Shown piece by piece: positions 44,063 to 52,000 of a stretch of 64,000 nt of DNA. Source of the DNA: CAZCZU01 sp964503475 (GTDB lineage: Bacteria; Pseudomonadota; Zetaproteobacteria; Mariprofundales; Mariprofundaceae); assembly GCA_964503475.1 (NCBI GenBank), contig CAZCZU010000002.1, forward strand, positions 53,948-117,947, given 5' to 3'. The notes below the pieces were generated by a model, which made no database searches, was not told the DNA's origin, and saw only the letters and a list, made by a program, of their open reading frames with translations. Position 1 is the first letter of the stretch, and each line of letters begins with the position of its first letter. The translations under genes were made by a program, and so were the position numbers.

Positions 44063-45292
44063 TCATAGTGCCTTCAGACTTTCGACCGGCGGAATGCGGC
44101 CGGCCCGCCAGGCGGGATAGATGCCGGAGAGCATGGCCAGGCCGAAGACGCCGACCAGGATGGCCACGATGCTCTCGGGGAAGAGGCGGATATGCATGAT
44201 GGGATCGATCAGTACGCCGCCGGCGCTGTAGTCCTCGCCGATGGTGGCCGAGAAATCGAGGCCGTATTCGACCAGGTACCAGAACCAGGGAGCGGTGATC
44301 AGCGCGCCCAGCAGCAGGCCGAAGCAGGCGAGCCAGAACGACTCGGTCATCACCAGCCGGAACAGCTGCCCCGGCGTCATGCCGATGGCCATCATCACGC
44401 CGAACTCGCGCGTGCGCTCCAGCACACTCATCAACAGGGTGTTGAGGATGCCGGCGGCGATCAGCAGCCCGATCAGGAACTGGCTGACATAGTTGCTGGA
44501 GCGGTCGATGTTGATGATGCCGGCCAGGTCCGGTTGCGTCTGGCGCCAGCTCAGCACTTCGGCCCTGTCGCCGATCGCCTGTTGTAGCCGGTCGCGCACC
44601 CGGTTGGCCCGGCGCTGGTCATCGAGGATCACGGCCACCATCGTCGCCTCGTCGGAGGCATAATCGAGCACCTTGCGCAGCCGGTCGATCGGCAGCATCA
44701 CCACGGCACTGTCTACCTCGCTGATGCCGGTATGGAAGATGCCGCTCACCCTCGCCGCCTCGCTGACGATATCGCCATGCGCATCGGTGGTGGTGTAGAC
44801 CAGCTTCTTGCCCAGTGCGAGATCGAGCTGCTCGGCCATCTTGCTGCCGATCACCACCCCGCGGCCATGCGTATCGTCGAACACGGCTCCCTGGGTGATC
44901 GAGCGCAGCAGCAGGTTGTAGGCGGGCGACTCCTGCTGCGGATCGATGCCGAAGAAGCTGCCGCCAACCGACTTGCGTGCTGTGGCGAACATCCCCTGGC
45001 CGAGAATGCGAACGATCGCGCCCTTTGCCTCCGGCTGCGTGAGCGCCAGCGCCTTCAGGGCGGCTGTATCGCCGATGCGCTTGTCCAGCGCCGGGGTCTG
45101 GTTGTAGCCGACCGGTTCGATGGTGACATGGCCGTAGCCCATCGAGGCGCCGGCATCGATCATGTTGGTGTAGGCGTAGTCGCCGGTACCGGTGAAGGTG
45201 ACCGAGAGCAGTACACCGAAACCGATCGAGAAGCCGGTGATCAGCGTGCGCCGCTTGCGTCGCCACAGGTTGCGCCAGGCCAGTTTAATCAT
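44063..45292 (-). CDS. FtsX/LolC-E-type ABC permease (second of pair)
   Basis: 409 residues: N-terminal helix (LAWRNLWRRKRRTLITGFSI), a large periplasmic MacB_PCD-like domain (about 45-255), and three C-terminal helices with the FtsX core (GLLIAAGILNTLLMSVLERT, REFGVMMAIGMTPGQLF). The topology 1+3 with a large periplasmic domain is that of LolC/LolE and MacB. GGAG-type SD weak; start follows the first permease by 12 bp. Confidence 0.92.
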   Translation of the reverse strand: MIKLAWRNLWRRKRRTLITGFSIGFGVLLSVTFTGTGDYAYTNMIDAGASMGYGHVTIEPVGYNQTPALDKRIGDTAALKALALTQPEAKGAIVRILGQGMFATARKSVGGSFFGIDPQQESPAYNLLLRSITQGAVFDDTHGRGVVIGSKMAEQLDLALGKKLVYTTTDAHGDIVSEAARVSGIFHTGISEVDSAVVMLPIDRLRKVLDYASDEATMVAVILDDQRRANRVRDRLQQAIGDRAEVLSWRQTQPDLAGIINIDRSSNYVSQFLIGLLIAAGILNTLLMSVLERTREFGVMMAIGMTPGQLFRLVMTESFWLACFGLLLGALITAPWFWYLVEYGLDFSATIGEDYSAGGVLIDPIMHIRLFPESIVAILVGVFGLAMLSGIYPAWRAGRIPPVESLKAL

Positions 45293-45304
45293 GCCAAAGC
45301 CCCA

Positions 45305-46525
45305 TCAGCGGTAGTGGATCGCCTTGATCGGCTGGATCATGGCGGCCTTGGTAGCGGGATAGATGACGGCAAGGATGGCGACGCCGATGAGCATCAGCAG
45401 CGGTGTGGTCAATACGTAAGGGGTGACATGCGCATGCCAGACAGGGTCGAAGGCGATGCCGCCGAAGGAGGCGCTGTCGGCCAGTTTGGAGAGGTCGATG
45501 CCGTGCGCCTCGTAGTAGTTGCCGGCCGCCCAGCCGCCAGCCAGTGCCAGCAGGCAGGCCACCACCACCTGCAGCAGCGTCTCGATATAGATCAGGCTGG
45601 CCACCTGCCACGGCATGACGCCGATCGCCTTCATAATGCCGAATTCGTGGATGCGTTCGAACACGCTCATCAGGATGGCATTGAGGATGACGCTGGCGAC
45701 GGCGATGTAGGTGATCAGGATCATGACGATGATCTGGTTATCCATCACATCGAGCAGGCTGGCGATGGTCGGCATCAGCTGGCGCCAGTTGAGCGTTTCG
45801 TAGCCATCGGCGATGGCAGCCACGCGGTCGGTGGCGGTATCGAGCCCCATCTCGCGGTTGGGGCGCATGACGGCGATCTCGTGCGCCCCGTCGGGCATGC
45901 GCATCAGGGTGCGGAAGGCATCGCTACTCATGTAGACGGCGGCGCGGTCGATCTGCTCGCCGACCGATTTGAGGATGCCGCGCACGGTATAGAGGTCGTT
46001 GGCGATCGAGCCGTCGGCCGCCTGGCCCAGGAAGACCACCTCATCACCCGGATGCACACCCAGCGTGCGGGCGAGCTTCCTGCCGATGACGATGTCATGC
46101 CCGTCGTGGTGCGACAGCCACTTGCCCTCCAGCACATGCCGGTTGATCAGGGTGACGGTGGGCTGCAGGTCGAGGTCGACTCCGCGCAGCTGTACACCGG
46201 CCGAGGCGGTGCCGGCCGCGGCAAGGCCATAGGCGTAGAGGCGGGGGGTGGCCTTAAAACCGGCCTCGTGCAGCTCGTTGATCAGTTTGTCGGCATGTTC
46301 GATGCGCTTGTAGAGATCGGGATCGTCGCGGTAGCCCTCGGCATGAATCTGGATTTCGCCCAGGTTCATGGCCACGGCATTGCGTTCGCTGGTCTCGACC
46401 ATGCCCTGCATCAGGGAAGCGAAGAGGATCATGATGAAGCCGGCGAAGGCCATGGCTAAGGTCGTAATCAGGCTGCGGTGCCAGTAGCGGCCCAGGTTGC
46501 GAACGGCAATGGCGAGCAGCTTCAT
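45305..46525 (-). CDS. FtsX/LolC-E-type ABC permease (first of pair)
   Basis: 406 residues with the same layout as its neighbour: IAVRNLGRYWHRSLITTLAM at the N-terminus, a periplasmic domain (about 45-255; VHPGDEVVFLGQAADGS), and the FtsX core (AVASVILNAILMSVFERIHE, FGIMKAIGVMPWQVASLIY). The ATG at 46525 begins the conserved membrane start; the frame stays open for another 43 codons upstream through a 215-bp non-coding stretch, but those codons do not look like protein. Confidence 0.92.
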   Translation of the reverse strand: MKLLAIAVRNLGRYWHRSLITTLAMAFAGFIMILFASLMQGMVETSERNAVAMNLGEIQIHAEGYRDDPDLYKRIEHADKLINELHEAGFKATPRLYAYGLAAAGTASAGVQLRGVDLDLQPTVTLINRHVLEGKWLSHHDGHDIVIGRKLARTLGVHPGDEVVFLGQAADGSIANDLYTVRGILKSVGEQIDRAAVYMSSDAFRTLMRMPDGAHEIAVMRPNREMGLDTATDRVAAIADGYETLNWRQLMPTIASLLDVMDNQIIVMILITYIAVASVILNAILMSVFERIHEFGIMKAIGVMPWQVASLIYIETLLQVVVACLLALAGGWAAGNYYEAHGIDLSKLADSASFGGIAFDPVWHAHVTPYVLTTPLLMLIGVAILAVIYPATKAAMIQPIKAIHYR

Positions 46526-46580
46526 CTGCAGCTGTCCAGCCCGTCCGTCTTTTGCCCGCTGCCGGCGTCGAAAGTGCTCA

Positions 46581-46595
46581 CATACGAATCGTATG
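46581..46595. promoter_or_regulatory. Palindrome in the 215-bp gap inside the export cluster
   Basis: CATACGA-A-TCGTATG, 7-bp perfect arms around one base, lying 56 bp upstream of the first permease and downstream of the LolA-like gene. It could be an operator or an RNA hairpin in the intercistronic region. No promoter boxes could be assigned with confidence. Confidence 0.4.
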
Positions 46596-46740
46596 CTGCG
46601 CGCTCTCTCCTTGGCAGCGAACAAAATCCGCACAGCCGTGAACGACTGCGCCATGTTCGTATAGATGCCCGGTTCAAACCGTACTCCTTGCGCCTTGATT
46701 GGTGGCGCCTGGAGCGGTTGTCGGAAGCAGGGTCATATTC

Positions 46741-47574
46741 TCAGAACCTGCGCAGTGAGGCGAGTGAGAAGAAGTTGTCGGAGAGGGGGACGTTCAGCTG
46801 CAGCTGTTCGTAGGTGATCTCGGTGAACTCGTCCGGCTTGTCGGCTGGCACCATCTTCATCACGGCCGGGCGCCGGCGTCCGGCCAGCTCCTTCACATCC
46901 GAGAAGGTCATGGTGCGTGCCACCTCCATATCCTCGTCATAGTAGGTTTCGGACATCGGGATCAGGCCATCCTTCTCCACCACCATGGTCAGCTTGCCCC
47001 AGACCACGGCCGCATTGGGCCTGGGCAGCATTTCGAAGACCATGATATCGTGACCGTCGCGCATGCCCTCGAAGGTGATACGCGGGTTGTAGTCGTCGGC
47101 CATGCGCGACTCCTTGACCAGGTCGTCATTGGTGAAGTGGCTGCCCATCCACGAGCCCATCATCATGCCCGAAGTGAGCAGGATGGTGCGGTCGGTTCTG
47201 GGCAGGTAGGTGTAGATGGTGTTGCCCGATTTCAGGGTCGCCGTTCCCTTCTCGCGCAGGGGCGAGAGGATGCGCACCAGTGTCTTCTCCTTGCCCTTGG
47301 ACCACGCCTCCATGCGCATGGAGCGGGTGTAGTGGGTGGTCTTGACCTGCATGGTCATCACCGCATGCGAGGAGCTGCCGCGCCAGAGATCGTCGATCTC
47401 CTCCAGTATCTTGCGGGCCCGGGAAACATCTGCGCTTTCAGTGCCTGCGCTTGCGGCCGTGACGGTGGCGGTGTTGTCGGCGGCGAAGGACGTACCCGGA
47501 AGCAGGGTGAGGGCGAGCATGGTGCCGATCAGAAGCGGCATCCTGCCAGGGCGGAAATGTGTGCGTGACACCAT
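46741..47574 (-). CDS. LolA-like outer-membrane lipoprotein-sorting protein
   Basis: 277 residues: a signal peptide (PLLIGTMLALTLLPGTSFAA), then a LolA/LppX-like half-barrel (about 55-275). Diagnostic stretches are MRMEAWSKGKEKTLVRILSP, SGNTIYTYLPRTDRTILLTSGMMMGSWMGSHFTNDDLVKES (read in parts: LPRTDRTILL, GSWMGSHFTNDD) and ISETYYDEDMEV-type strands. This is the large LolA-like family often found with LolCDE-like or MMPL-like exporters. It should ferry a lipid or lipoprotein across the periplasm. It is first gene of the minus-strand cluster, directly downstream of the repeat array. SD is weak; ATG at 47541 is an alternative. Confidence 0.85.
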   Translation of the reverse strand: MVSRTHFRPGRMPLLIGTMLALTLLPGTSFAADNTATVTAASAGTESADVSRARKILEEIDDLWRGSSSHAVMTMQVKTTHYTRSMRMEAWSKGKEKTLVRILSPLREKGTATLKSGNTIYTYLPRTDRTILLTSGMMMGSWMGSHFTNDDLVKESRMADDYNPRITFEGMRDGHDIMVFEMLPRPNAAVVWGKLTMVVEKDGLIPMSETYYDEDMEVARTMTFSDVKELAGRRRPAVMKMVPADKPDEFTEITYEQLQLNVPLSDNFFSLASLRRF

Positions 47575-47682
47575 CTCTAGAAGATCGCACGCCCGCCTGC
47601 CACATGCAAGGCGGATGAAGCCCCTGAACCGGGCATTTATGCCCCTTATCTTTTAAACGAGCATGTTCTTTTTTCCACCGGC

Positions 47683-48298
47683 TGGCAGGGCCGCCCGCAG
47701 CGGATCAATGAAGTCCCCATCCACCCACGGACGGGTGGCGGCACGGCGCATCGCCGGGCCGTAAGCGCAGCAGGACCGCGCTTCTGCGTAGCGATCAAAG
47801 CGGAGGGCAGGGATGCCCGCAGCGGATCAATGAGGCCACCATCCACCCATGGACGGGTGGCGATCCGGCGAATGGCGGACCGTAAGCGCAGGCGGACATG
47901 TGCCGCCGTAGCGCTCATAGCGGAGGGCAGGAAGCCTGCAGCGGATCAATAAAGAGACACCCCTCTCCACCCACGGACGGGTGGCGGCACGGCGCATCGC
48001 CGGGCCGTAAGCGCAGCAGGACCGCGCTCCTGCGAAGCGATCAAAGCGGAGGGCAGGGATGCCCGCAGCGGATCAATGAAGTCCCCATCCACCCATGGAA
48101 GGGTGGCGGCCCGGCAAATCGCCGGGCCGTAAGCGCAGCAGGACCGCGCTCCTGCGAAGCGATCAAAGCGGANNNNNNNNNNNNNNNNNNNNNNNNNNNN
48201 NNNNNNNNNNNNNNNNNNNNNNNNNNNNNNNNNNNNNNNNNNNNNNNNNNNNNNNNNNNNNNNNNNNNNNNNGGGCAGGGATGCCCGCAGCGGATCAA
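47683..48298. repeat. Tandem array of about 122-bp multi-hairpin repeats
   Basis: Four full units are visible at 47683-47804 (122 bp), 47805-47924 (120), 47925-48050 (126) and 48051-48172 (122), then 100 N, then a partial unit (48273-48298). Each unit has hairpin D at its start (GGGCA / TGCCC), then AGCGGATCAAT, hairpin A (CCACCC / GGGTGG), hairpin B (CGGCNCGGCG / CGCCGGGCCG), linker TAAGCG, hairpin C (GCAGGA / TCCTGC) and AGCGATCAAAGCGGA. In unit 2 B becomes CGATCCG / CGGACCG and C becomes GGCGG / CCGCC; in unit 3 D becomes GCAGG / CCTGC. Both arms change together. The array ends 4 bp from the thioredoxin stop and 108 bp from the LolA-like start. No convincing reading frame exists in it. GGAG before hairpin D recalls REP elements. 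Confidence 0.9.
48173..48272. other. Assembly gap (100 N) inside the repeat array
   Basis: Exactly 100 unknown bases, a conventional placeholder. It begins directly after one repeat unit ends (AAGCGGA) and stops directly before the next begins (GGGCAGGGA), so the true array length and unit number are unknown. Confidence 0.98.
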
Positions 48299-48302
48299 AA
48301 AA

Positions 48303-48677
48303 TCAACCCGCGTTATCGGCGTTCTGTTTGGCGATCTCGGCGTGCACCTTCTCCATATCCAGCTCCCTGGCCTGCTGGACCACTTCACTCAGGGCTCCTG
48401 CCGGCAGTGCACCTGCCTGGTTGAAAATGATCACCTTGTCGCGGATCACCAGCAGGGTGGGGATGGAGCGGATGTTGAAGTGGGCGGCGAGCTCCTGCTC
48501 CTCTTCGGTGTTGATCTTTCCGAACAGGACGTCTTCAAAGTTGTTCGATGCCGCTTCGAAGGTCGGGGCGAAGCTCTTGCAGGGGCCACACCACGGAGCC
48601 CAGAAGTCGAGGACGGCCACTTTGGCAGCCAGCACCTCCTCTTCGAAGTTCTCCTTGGTCAGTTGTACCGTTGCCAT
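48303..48677 (-). CDS. Thioredoxin-family protein
   Basis: 124 residues with the thioredoxin fold: VAVLDFWAPWCGPCKSFAPT contains the active-site C-G-P-C, FGKINTEEEQELAAHFNIRS, and the cis-proline in SIPTLLVI. It is a little longer than classical TrxA, with a charged C-terminal helix (LDMEKVHAEIAKQNAD). Cytosolic, general disulfide reductase or chaperone-associated thioredoxin. The ATG at 48677 has AAGGAGG upstream; the promoter at 48746-48773 is good. Its 3' end abuts the repeat array. Confidence 0.93.
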   Translation of the reverse strand: MATVQLTKENFEEEVLAAKVAVLDFWAPWCGPCKSFAPTFEAASNNFEDVLFGKINTEEEQELAAHFNIRSIPTLLVIRDKVIIFNQAGALPAGALSEVVQQARELDMEKVHAEIAKQNADNAG

Positions 48678-48745
48678 ATCGGGCCTCCTTGTTGGGTCGG
48701 CAGCGTTGCTATCACGATTTGCCTGTGCATGCATCGGATGGCGGC

Positions 48746-48773
48746 ATTATATTAGTATTATCTAATGCATCAA
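48746..48773 (-). promoter_or_regulatory. Sigma-70-type promoter for the thioredoxin gene
   Basis: On the minus strand TTGATG (48773-48768), a 16-bp spacer and TATAAT (48751-48746). The stretch is strikingly AT-rich for this genome, and the predicted transcript would have a 5' leader of about 60 bases. It overlaps the HD-GYP stop codon. Confidence 0.65.
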
Positions 48774-49393
48774 GGGGTGTTATCCTGTTCGGAACGGATG
48801 CGGTACTCGCTGCGGCCGATGATTTCGTTGAAGCGATCGAGCAGCCACGGGTCGTGCTTTGTGCCCCGTTCCCGCTCCAGGGTGTCCATCACCTCTGCAT
48901 GGGAGAGGCCCGGGTGATAGGCCCGCGGAGTAAATATGGCATCGTAACTGTCGGCAATACCGATGATGCGCGAGCAGACGGGAATCGATTCGCCGGTGAG
49001 GCCATCCGGGTAACCGTGGCCGTCGAAATGTTCATGATGGTGGCGGATGGCAGTGGCCACCTCCTTCGCACCTTCGGCATCGATGGCGGCGATGATGGCC
49101 TCACCGGCTTCGGCATGCTGTTGCATGATCTGCCATTCGATGGCATCCAGCCGGCTCTTCTTGAGCAGGATATGGTCGGGGATGCCGATTTTGCCGACAT
49201 CGTGCAGTGCGGCAGCAATCTCGAGCCGCAGCAGTTGCGCGGCATCGAGGCCGATATGGCGGCCGAGCAGGCCGACCATGCCCGCCACGTGTTCGGAGTG
49301 GAGCTGGGTGAGTTGATCCCGGTAAGCGAGAGCGACGGCCAGCACGGCAGCCTGGCGTTGCAGGTCAGCATAAGGGGAGGGTTGCGATGGCAT
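48770..49393 (-). CDS. HD-GYP domain protein (c-di-GMP phosphodiesterase-like)
   Basis: 207 residues, essentially only the HD-GYP domain. Metal-binding His-Asp is in AAALHDVGKIGIPDHILLKK, and RHHHEHFDGHGYPDGLTGE carries the complete GYP motif; IIGIADSYDAIFTPRAYHPG follows as in active enzymes. Such proteins hydrolyse cyclic di-GMP. There is no receiver or sensor domain, so control must come from a partner or from expression. Start at 49393 is set by AGAGAGGTG; a much longer upstream reading frame is an antisense shadow of the flavodoxin gene. Confidence 0.9.
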   Translation of the reverse strand: MPSQPSPYADLQRQAAVLAVALAYRDQLTQLHSEHVAGMVGLLGRHIGLDAAQLLRLEIAAALHDVGKIGIPDHILLKKSRLDAIEWQIMQQHAEAGEAIIAAIDAEGAKEVATAIRHHHEHFDGHGYPDGLTGESIPVCSRIIGIADSYDAIFTPRAYHPGLSHAEVMDTLERERGTKHDPWLLDRFNEIIGRSEYRIRSEQDNTP

Positions 49394-49597
49394 GTGGCAC
49401 CTCTCTGTGCGGTTGCCGTTTGCAAGCAATGCGACAAAAGCACGGATAAACCATTGAAGACGATTGAGGTGGGCTGTCAAACCGCGGGGCTGTTTCCCGC
49501 TACGGAAGCGGGCCTGCCTGCCACCATTGCGCAGCCGGTATGAATCTTGCTTGTTTGGGCTGTGCGGCATGCATGTCCGCTCAGGCAGGAGTCCGTT

Positions 49598-50158
49598 ATG
49601 AACAAGATTGGAATTATCTTCGGCACCGATACCGGTTACACGCGGCGCATCGCCAAGCAGATGGCGCGCAAGATGGGCGATATCGCCGACAAGCCGGTGA
49701 ACATCAATCGCATGACAGTGGAAGCGTTTCTGGCCTACGATGCCATGATCCTCGGTACCCCCACCTACGGTGTCGGCACGCTGCCCGGGCGGGCGTCCGG
49801 GATCGAGGCGGGCAGCTGGGCCGATTTCCTGCCCGAGGTGGCCGGCCGCGATCTGTCCGGCAAGGTGATTGCACTCTACGGCTTCGGCGACCAGCTCAAG
49901 TACGAGGATCGCTTCGTCAACGGCCTGCGCATCCTCTACGAATGGCTGACCGGCCTGGGGGCCACGGTGATCGGCGAGTGGCCGGTCGACGGTTATGACT
50001 TCGCGGCCAGCACGGCGGTGATCGACGGCAAGTTCGTCGGCCTGGCGCTGGATGAGAAGAACCAGGCGCGGATGACCGAAAGCCGGGTCGATACGTGGCT
50101 TTCGCAGGTGGTGCCGCAACTGACAGCAGCCCTGGAACAGGTGAAACAGGCCGCCTGA
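49598..50158 (+). CDS. Long-chain flavodoxin
   Basis: 186 residues. IIFGTDTGYTRRIAKQMARK is the FMN phosphate-binding loop, LGTPTYGVGTLPG and YGFGDQLKYEDRFVNGLRIL the two isoalloxazine-flanking loops, with the approximately 20-residue insertion of long-chain flavodoxins. It is a one-electron carrier that can replace ferredoxin. AGGAG lies 6 bases before the ATG. It converges with the redoxin gene, 1 bp apart. Confidence 0.93.
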   Translation: MNKIGIIFGTDTGYTRRIAKQMARKMGDIADKPVNINRMTVEAFLAYDAMILGTPTYGVGTLPGRASGIEAGSWADFLPEVAGRDLSGKVIALYGFGDQLKYEDRFVNGLRILYEWLTGLGATVIGEWPVDGYDFAASTAVIDGKFVGLALDEKNQARMTESRVDTWLSQVVPQLTAALEQVKQAA

Positions 50159-50159
50159 G

Positions 50160-50675
50160 CTACTCTTGGGCCAACAGGCGGCGGATCATTGCCTCGCTTT
50201 GCGCGTAGCCGCCCTCGCCGATGCGCTGGTAACGCACCACTCCCCGTTTGTCGACCAGGTAGAGAGTCGGCCAGGCGCGGTTGTGCCAGGCATGCCAGGT
50301 GGTAAAGTCATTATCGACTGCAATCGGGTAGCTGATCTGATGATTACGCAGGTAGCTGCGCAGGCCTTCGATGTCATGCTCGTAGGCGAACTCCGGCGCA
50401 TGCACGCCGATTACCACCAGCCCCTCGTTGCGATAATGTGCTTGCCATCGTTTGATGTAGGGCTCGACGTTGCCGCAGTTCCAGCAGCCGCGGGTCCAGA
50501 ACTCCACCAGCACCACATGGCCGCGCAGCCCCTGCATCTGCAGGGGGGCGCTGTTGAGCCACTGCGTGGCCGTGATGGCGGGAGCCGGGCTGCCCGTGGT
50601 CGCAGCCCCGGCCGGCATGGCCAGGCAGGTCGCTGCGACCAGGGCTGTGGCCAGCTGCCTAATGGTGGCCGTCAC
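50160..50675 (-). CDS. Secreted DipZ/TlpA-like redoxin
   Basis: 171 residues with a signal peptide (QLATALVAATCLAMPAGAA). VLVEFWTRGCWNCGNVEPYI carries the active-site C-W-N-C, and GLVVIGVHAPEFAYEHDIEG and YPIAVDNDFTTWHAWHNRAWPT are typical of the redoxin domain found in DipZ. It starts with GTG at 50675 (GGGGCGA upstream), inside the 3' end of msrA by 17 bp. A periplasmic thiol reductase for its neighbour MsrA is the likely job. Confidence 0.87.
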   Translation of the reverse strand: MTATIRQLATALVAATCLAMPAGAATTGSPAPAITATQWLNSAPLQMQGLRGHVVLVEFWTRGCWNCGNVEPYIKRWQAHYRNEGLVVIGVHAPEFAYEHDIEGLRSYLRNHQISYPIAVDNDFTTWHAWHNRAWPTLYLVDKRGVVRYQRIGEGGYAQSEAMIRRLLAQE

Positions 50676-51285
50676 GCTCTTCGCCCCAGATCTTGTCGAG
50701 ATAGTCGTCGCGACCCGAGCGGCTGCGGTAGAACCAGTAGCGCACCGGATTCTTTTTGTAGAAGTCCTGGTGATAGGTCTCGGCCGGCCAGAAGGTGGTC
50801 GCCGCCACAATCGGGGTGACGATCGGTTTGCCAAACACACCGCTGGCATCCATGGCCTTTTTGGAGGCCTCGGCCTGCCTGCGCTGCATCTCGTTCAGGT
50901 AGAAGATCGAGGTGATATAGGCGTGCCCCCGGTCGACGAACTGGCCGCCGGCATCGGTGGGATTCACCTGGTGCCAGTAGACATCGAGCAGCCGTTGGTA
51001 GTCCACCTTGTGCGGGTCATAGACGATCTTCACCGCCTCGATATGGCCGCCGGCCACGTAGTTGTCGTAGGTGGGATGCTGCGTGTGGCCGCCGATGTAG
51101 CCGCTGGTGACCGATAGCACGCCGTCGATCTGTTCGAACGGTTTCTCCATGCACCAGAAGCAGCCGCCGGCGAAGATGGCCGTTTCGGTAGCGGCAGGCT
51201 TGTGCATGGCCATATCGGCGGCCGTGGCCGCGGCCGGGATGAGCGTCAGCCAGCTGAGGGTCAAGAGTGTAAGCAAGCGTTTCAT
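50659..51285 (-). CDS. msrA: Periplasmic peptide methionine sulfoxide reductase MsrA
   Basis: 208 residues. A signal peptide (MKRLLTLLTLSWLTLIPAAATA) precedes the MsrA domain, with catalytic Cys in AIFAGGCFWCMEKPFEQIDG, SGYIGGHTQHPTY, YWHQVNPTDAGGQFVDRG and AETYHQDFYKKNP. It reduces S-methionine sulfoxide in exported proteins. A domain this close to the membrane needs a periplasmic reductant, and the overlapping DipZ-like gene downstream fits. GGAGG sits 6 bases before the ATG. Confidence 0.95.
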   Translation of the reverse strand: MKRLLTLLTLSWLTLIPAAATAADMAMHKPAATETAIFAGGCFWCMEKPFEQIDGVLSVTSGYIGGHTQHPTYDNYVAGGHIEAVKIVYDPHKVDYQRLLDVYWHQVNPTDAGGQFVDRGHAYITSIFYLNEMQRRQAEASKKAMDASGVFGKPIVTPIVAATTFWPAETYHQDFYKKNPVRYWFYRSRSGRDDYLDKIWGEERDGHH

Positions 51286-51391
51286 GGTGTGCCTCCGTGT
51301 CACTGTAGCGATCGATAGCTTAAGGATCGATGAACAGTGGTCGCAGCCGAAGCCACTTTCTTACACAGCGCTTTCGAACTACGTTTGCGGC

Positions 51392-51952
51392 ATGGATATC
51401 ACCATTGTCTATCTGCACGGTTTTGCTTCGGCCGGCGCCGGTTCCGCCAAGGCCGAGGCCCTGAAAGAGATTTTTCACGACCAGCTCGTACTGGCACCGA
51501 ACCTGCCGGACCGGCCGTCGGAGACGGTTCCGTTCCTGGCAGATTATCTCGGCAAACTCGAAGGCCCGGTGATGCTGGTCGGCAGCTCGATGGGCGGCTG
51601 GTATGCCAGCTGTTTCGGCGGTCGCTTTCAGTGGCCGGTGGCCCTGATCAATCCGCTGGTGGAGCTGGCCGAGCCGGAGCTCTTCCTCGGCGAGCATGAA
51701 AACTACTACACAGGCAACCGATTCACCCTCGACGAAGCCGACCTCGCGGCCCTGGCCGTCCTGCAGCCGCTGCCGGGTGCCTCGCCGACGCTGGTGCTGC
51801 TCGACATGAATGATGAGGTGCTCGATGCGGAGAAGGCGATCGCGGCCTACAAGGGACGCGGCATCGTCGTCGCCTGGCCGGGCGGCAATCATCGTTTCGC
51901 TCACATGCATGAGGCCGCCCCGCTGCTGAGGCAACAGGCGGGCCTGGGCTGA
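51392..51952 (+). CDS. YqiA/YcfP-type alpha/beta hydrolase (esterase)
   Basis: 186 residues, the compact size of this family. It starts TIVYLHGFASAGAGSAKAEA, has the nucleophile motif in MLVGSSMGGWYASCFGG (G-S-S-M-G), Asp in LLDMNDEVLDAEKA and His in PGGNHRFAHM. Substrate unknown. No clear SD precedes the ATG, but the conserved first strand makes the start firm. Confidence 0.88.
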   Translation: MDITIVYLHGFASAGAGSAKAEALKEIFHDQLVLAPNLPDRPSETVPFLADYLGKLEGPVMLVGSSMGGWYASCFGGRFQWPVALINPLVELAEPELFLGEHENYYTGNRFTLDEADLAALAVLQPLPGASPTLVLLDMNDEVLDAEKAIAAYKGRGIVVAWPGGNHRFAHMHEAAPLLRQQAGLG

Positions 51953-52000
51953 AACCGTCACAGGCCCTGTGCTATGCTGGCAGCAGCACGGAGGTGGATC

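Noticed and set aside
46640..46700. Possible tRNA T-arm (GGTTCAAACC)
   Set aside because: The stem around the loop is only four pairs and no acceptor, D or anticodon arms can be drawn around it.
47683..48298. CRISPR array
   Set aside because: Units are about 122 bp and similar over their whole length, with no alternation of short repeats and unique spacers and no cas genes.
47683..48298. Integron attC array
   Set aside because: No R/L boxes ending in GTT and AAC, no cassette reading frames and no integrase gene in view.
47646..48755. Open frames running through the repeat array on both strands, some with runs of unknown residues
   Set aside because: They only read through the repeat and the N gap, have no SD, and show repetitive translation; the DNA is better explained as structured non-coding repeats.
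49394..50119. N-terminal extension of the HD-GYP gene over the flavodoxin gene
   Set aside because: The added 242 codons are antisense to flavodoxin; a good SD and the domain start fit 49393.
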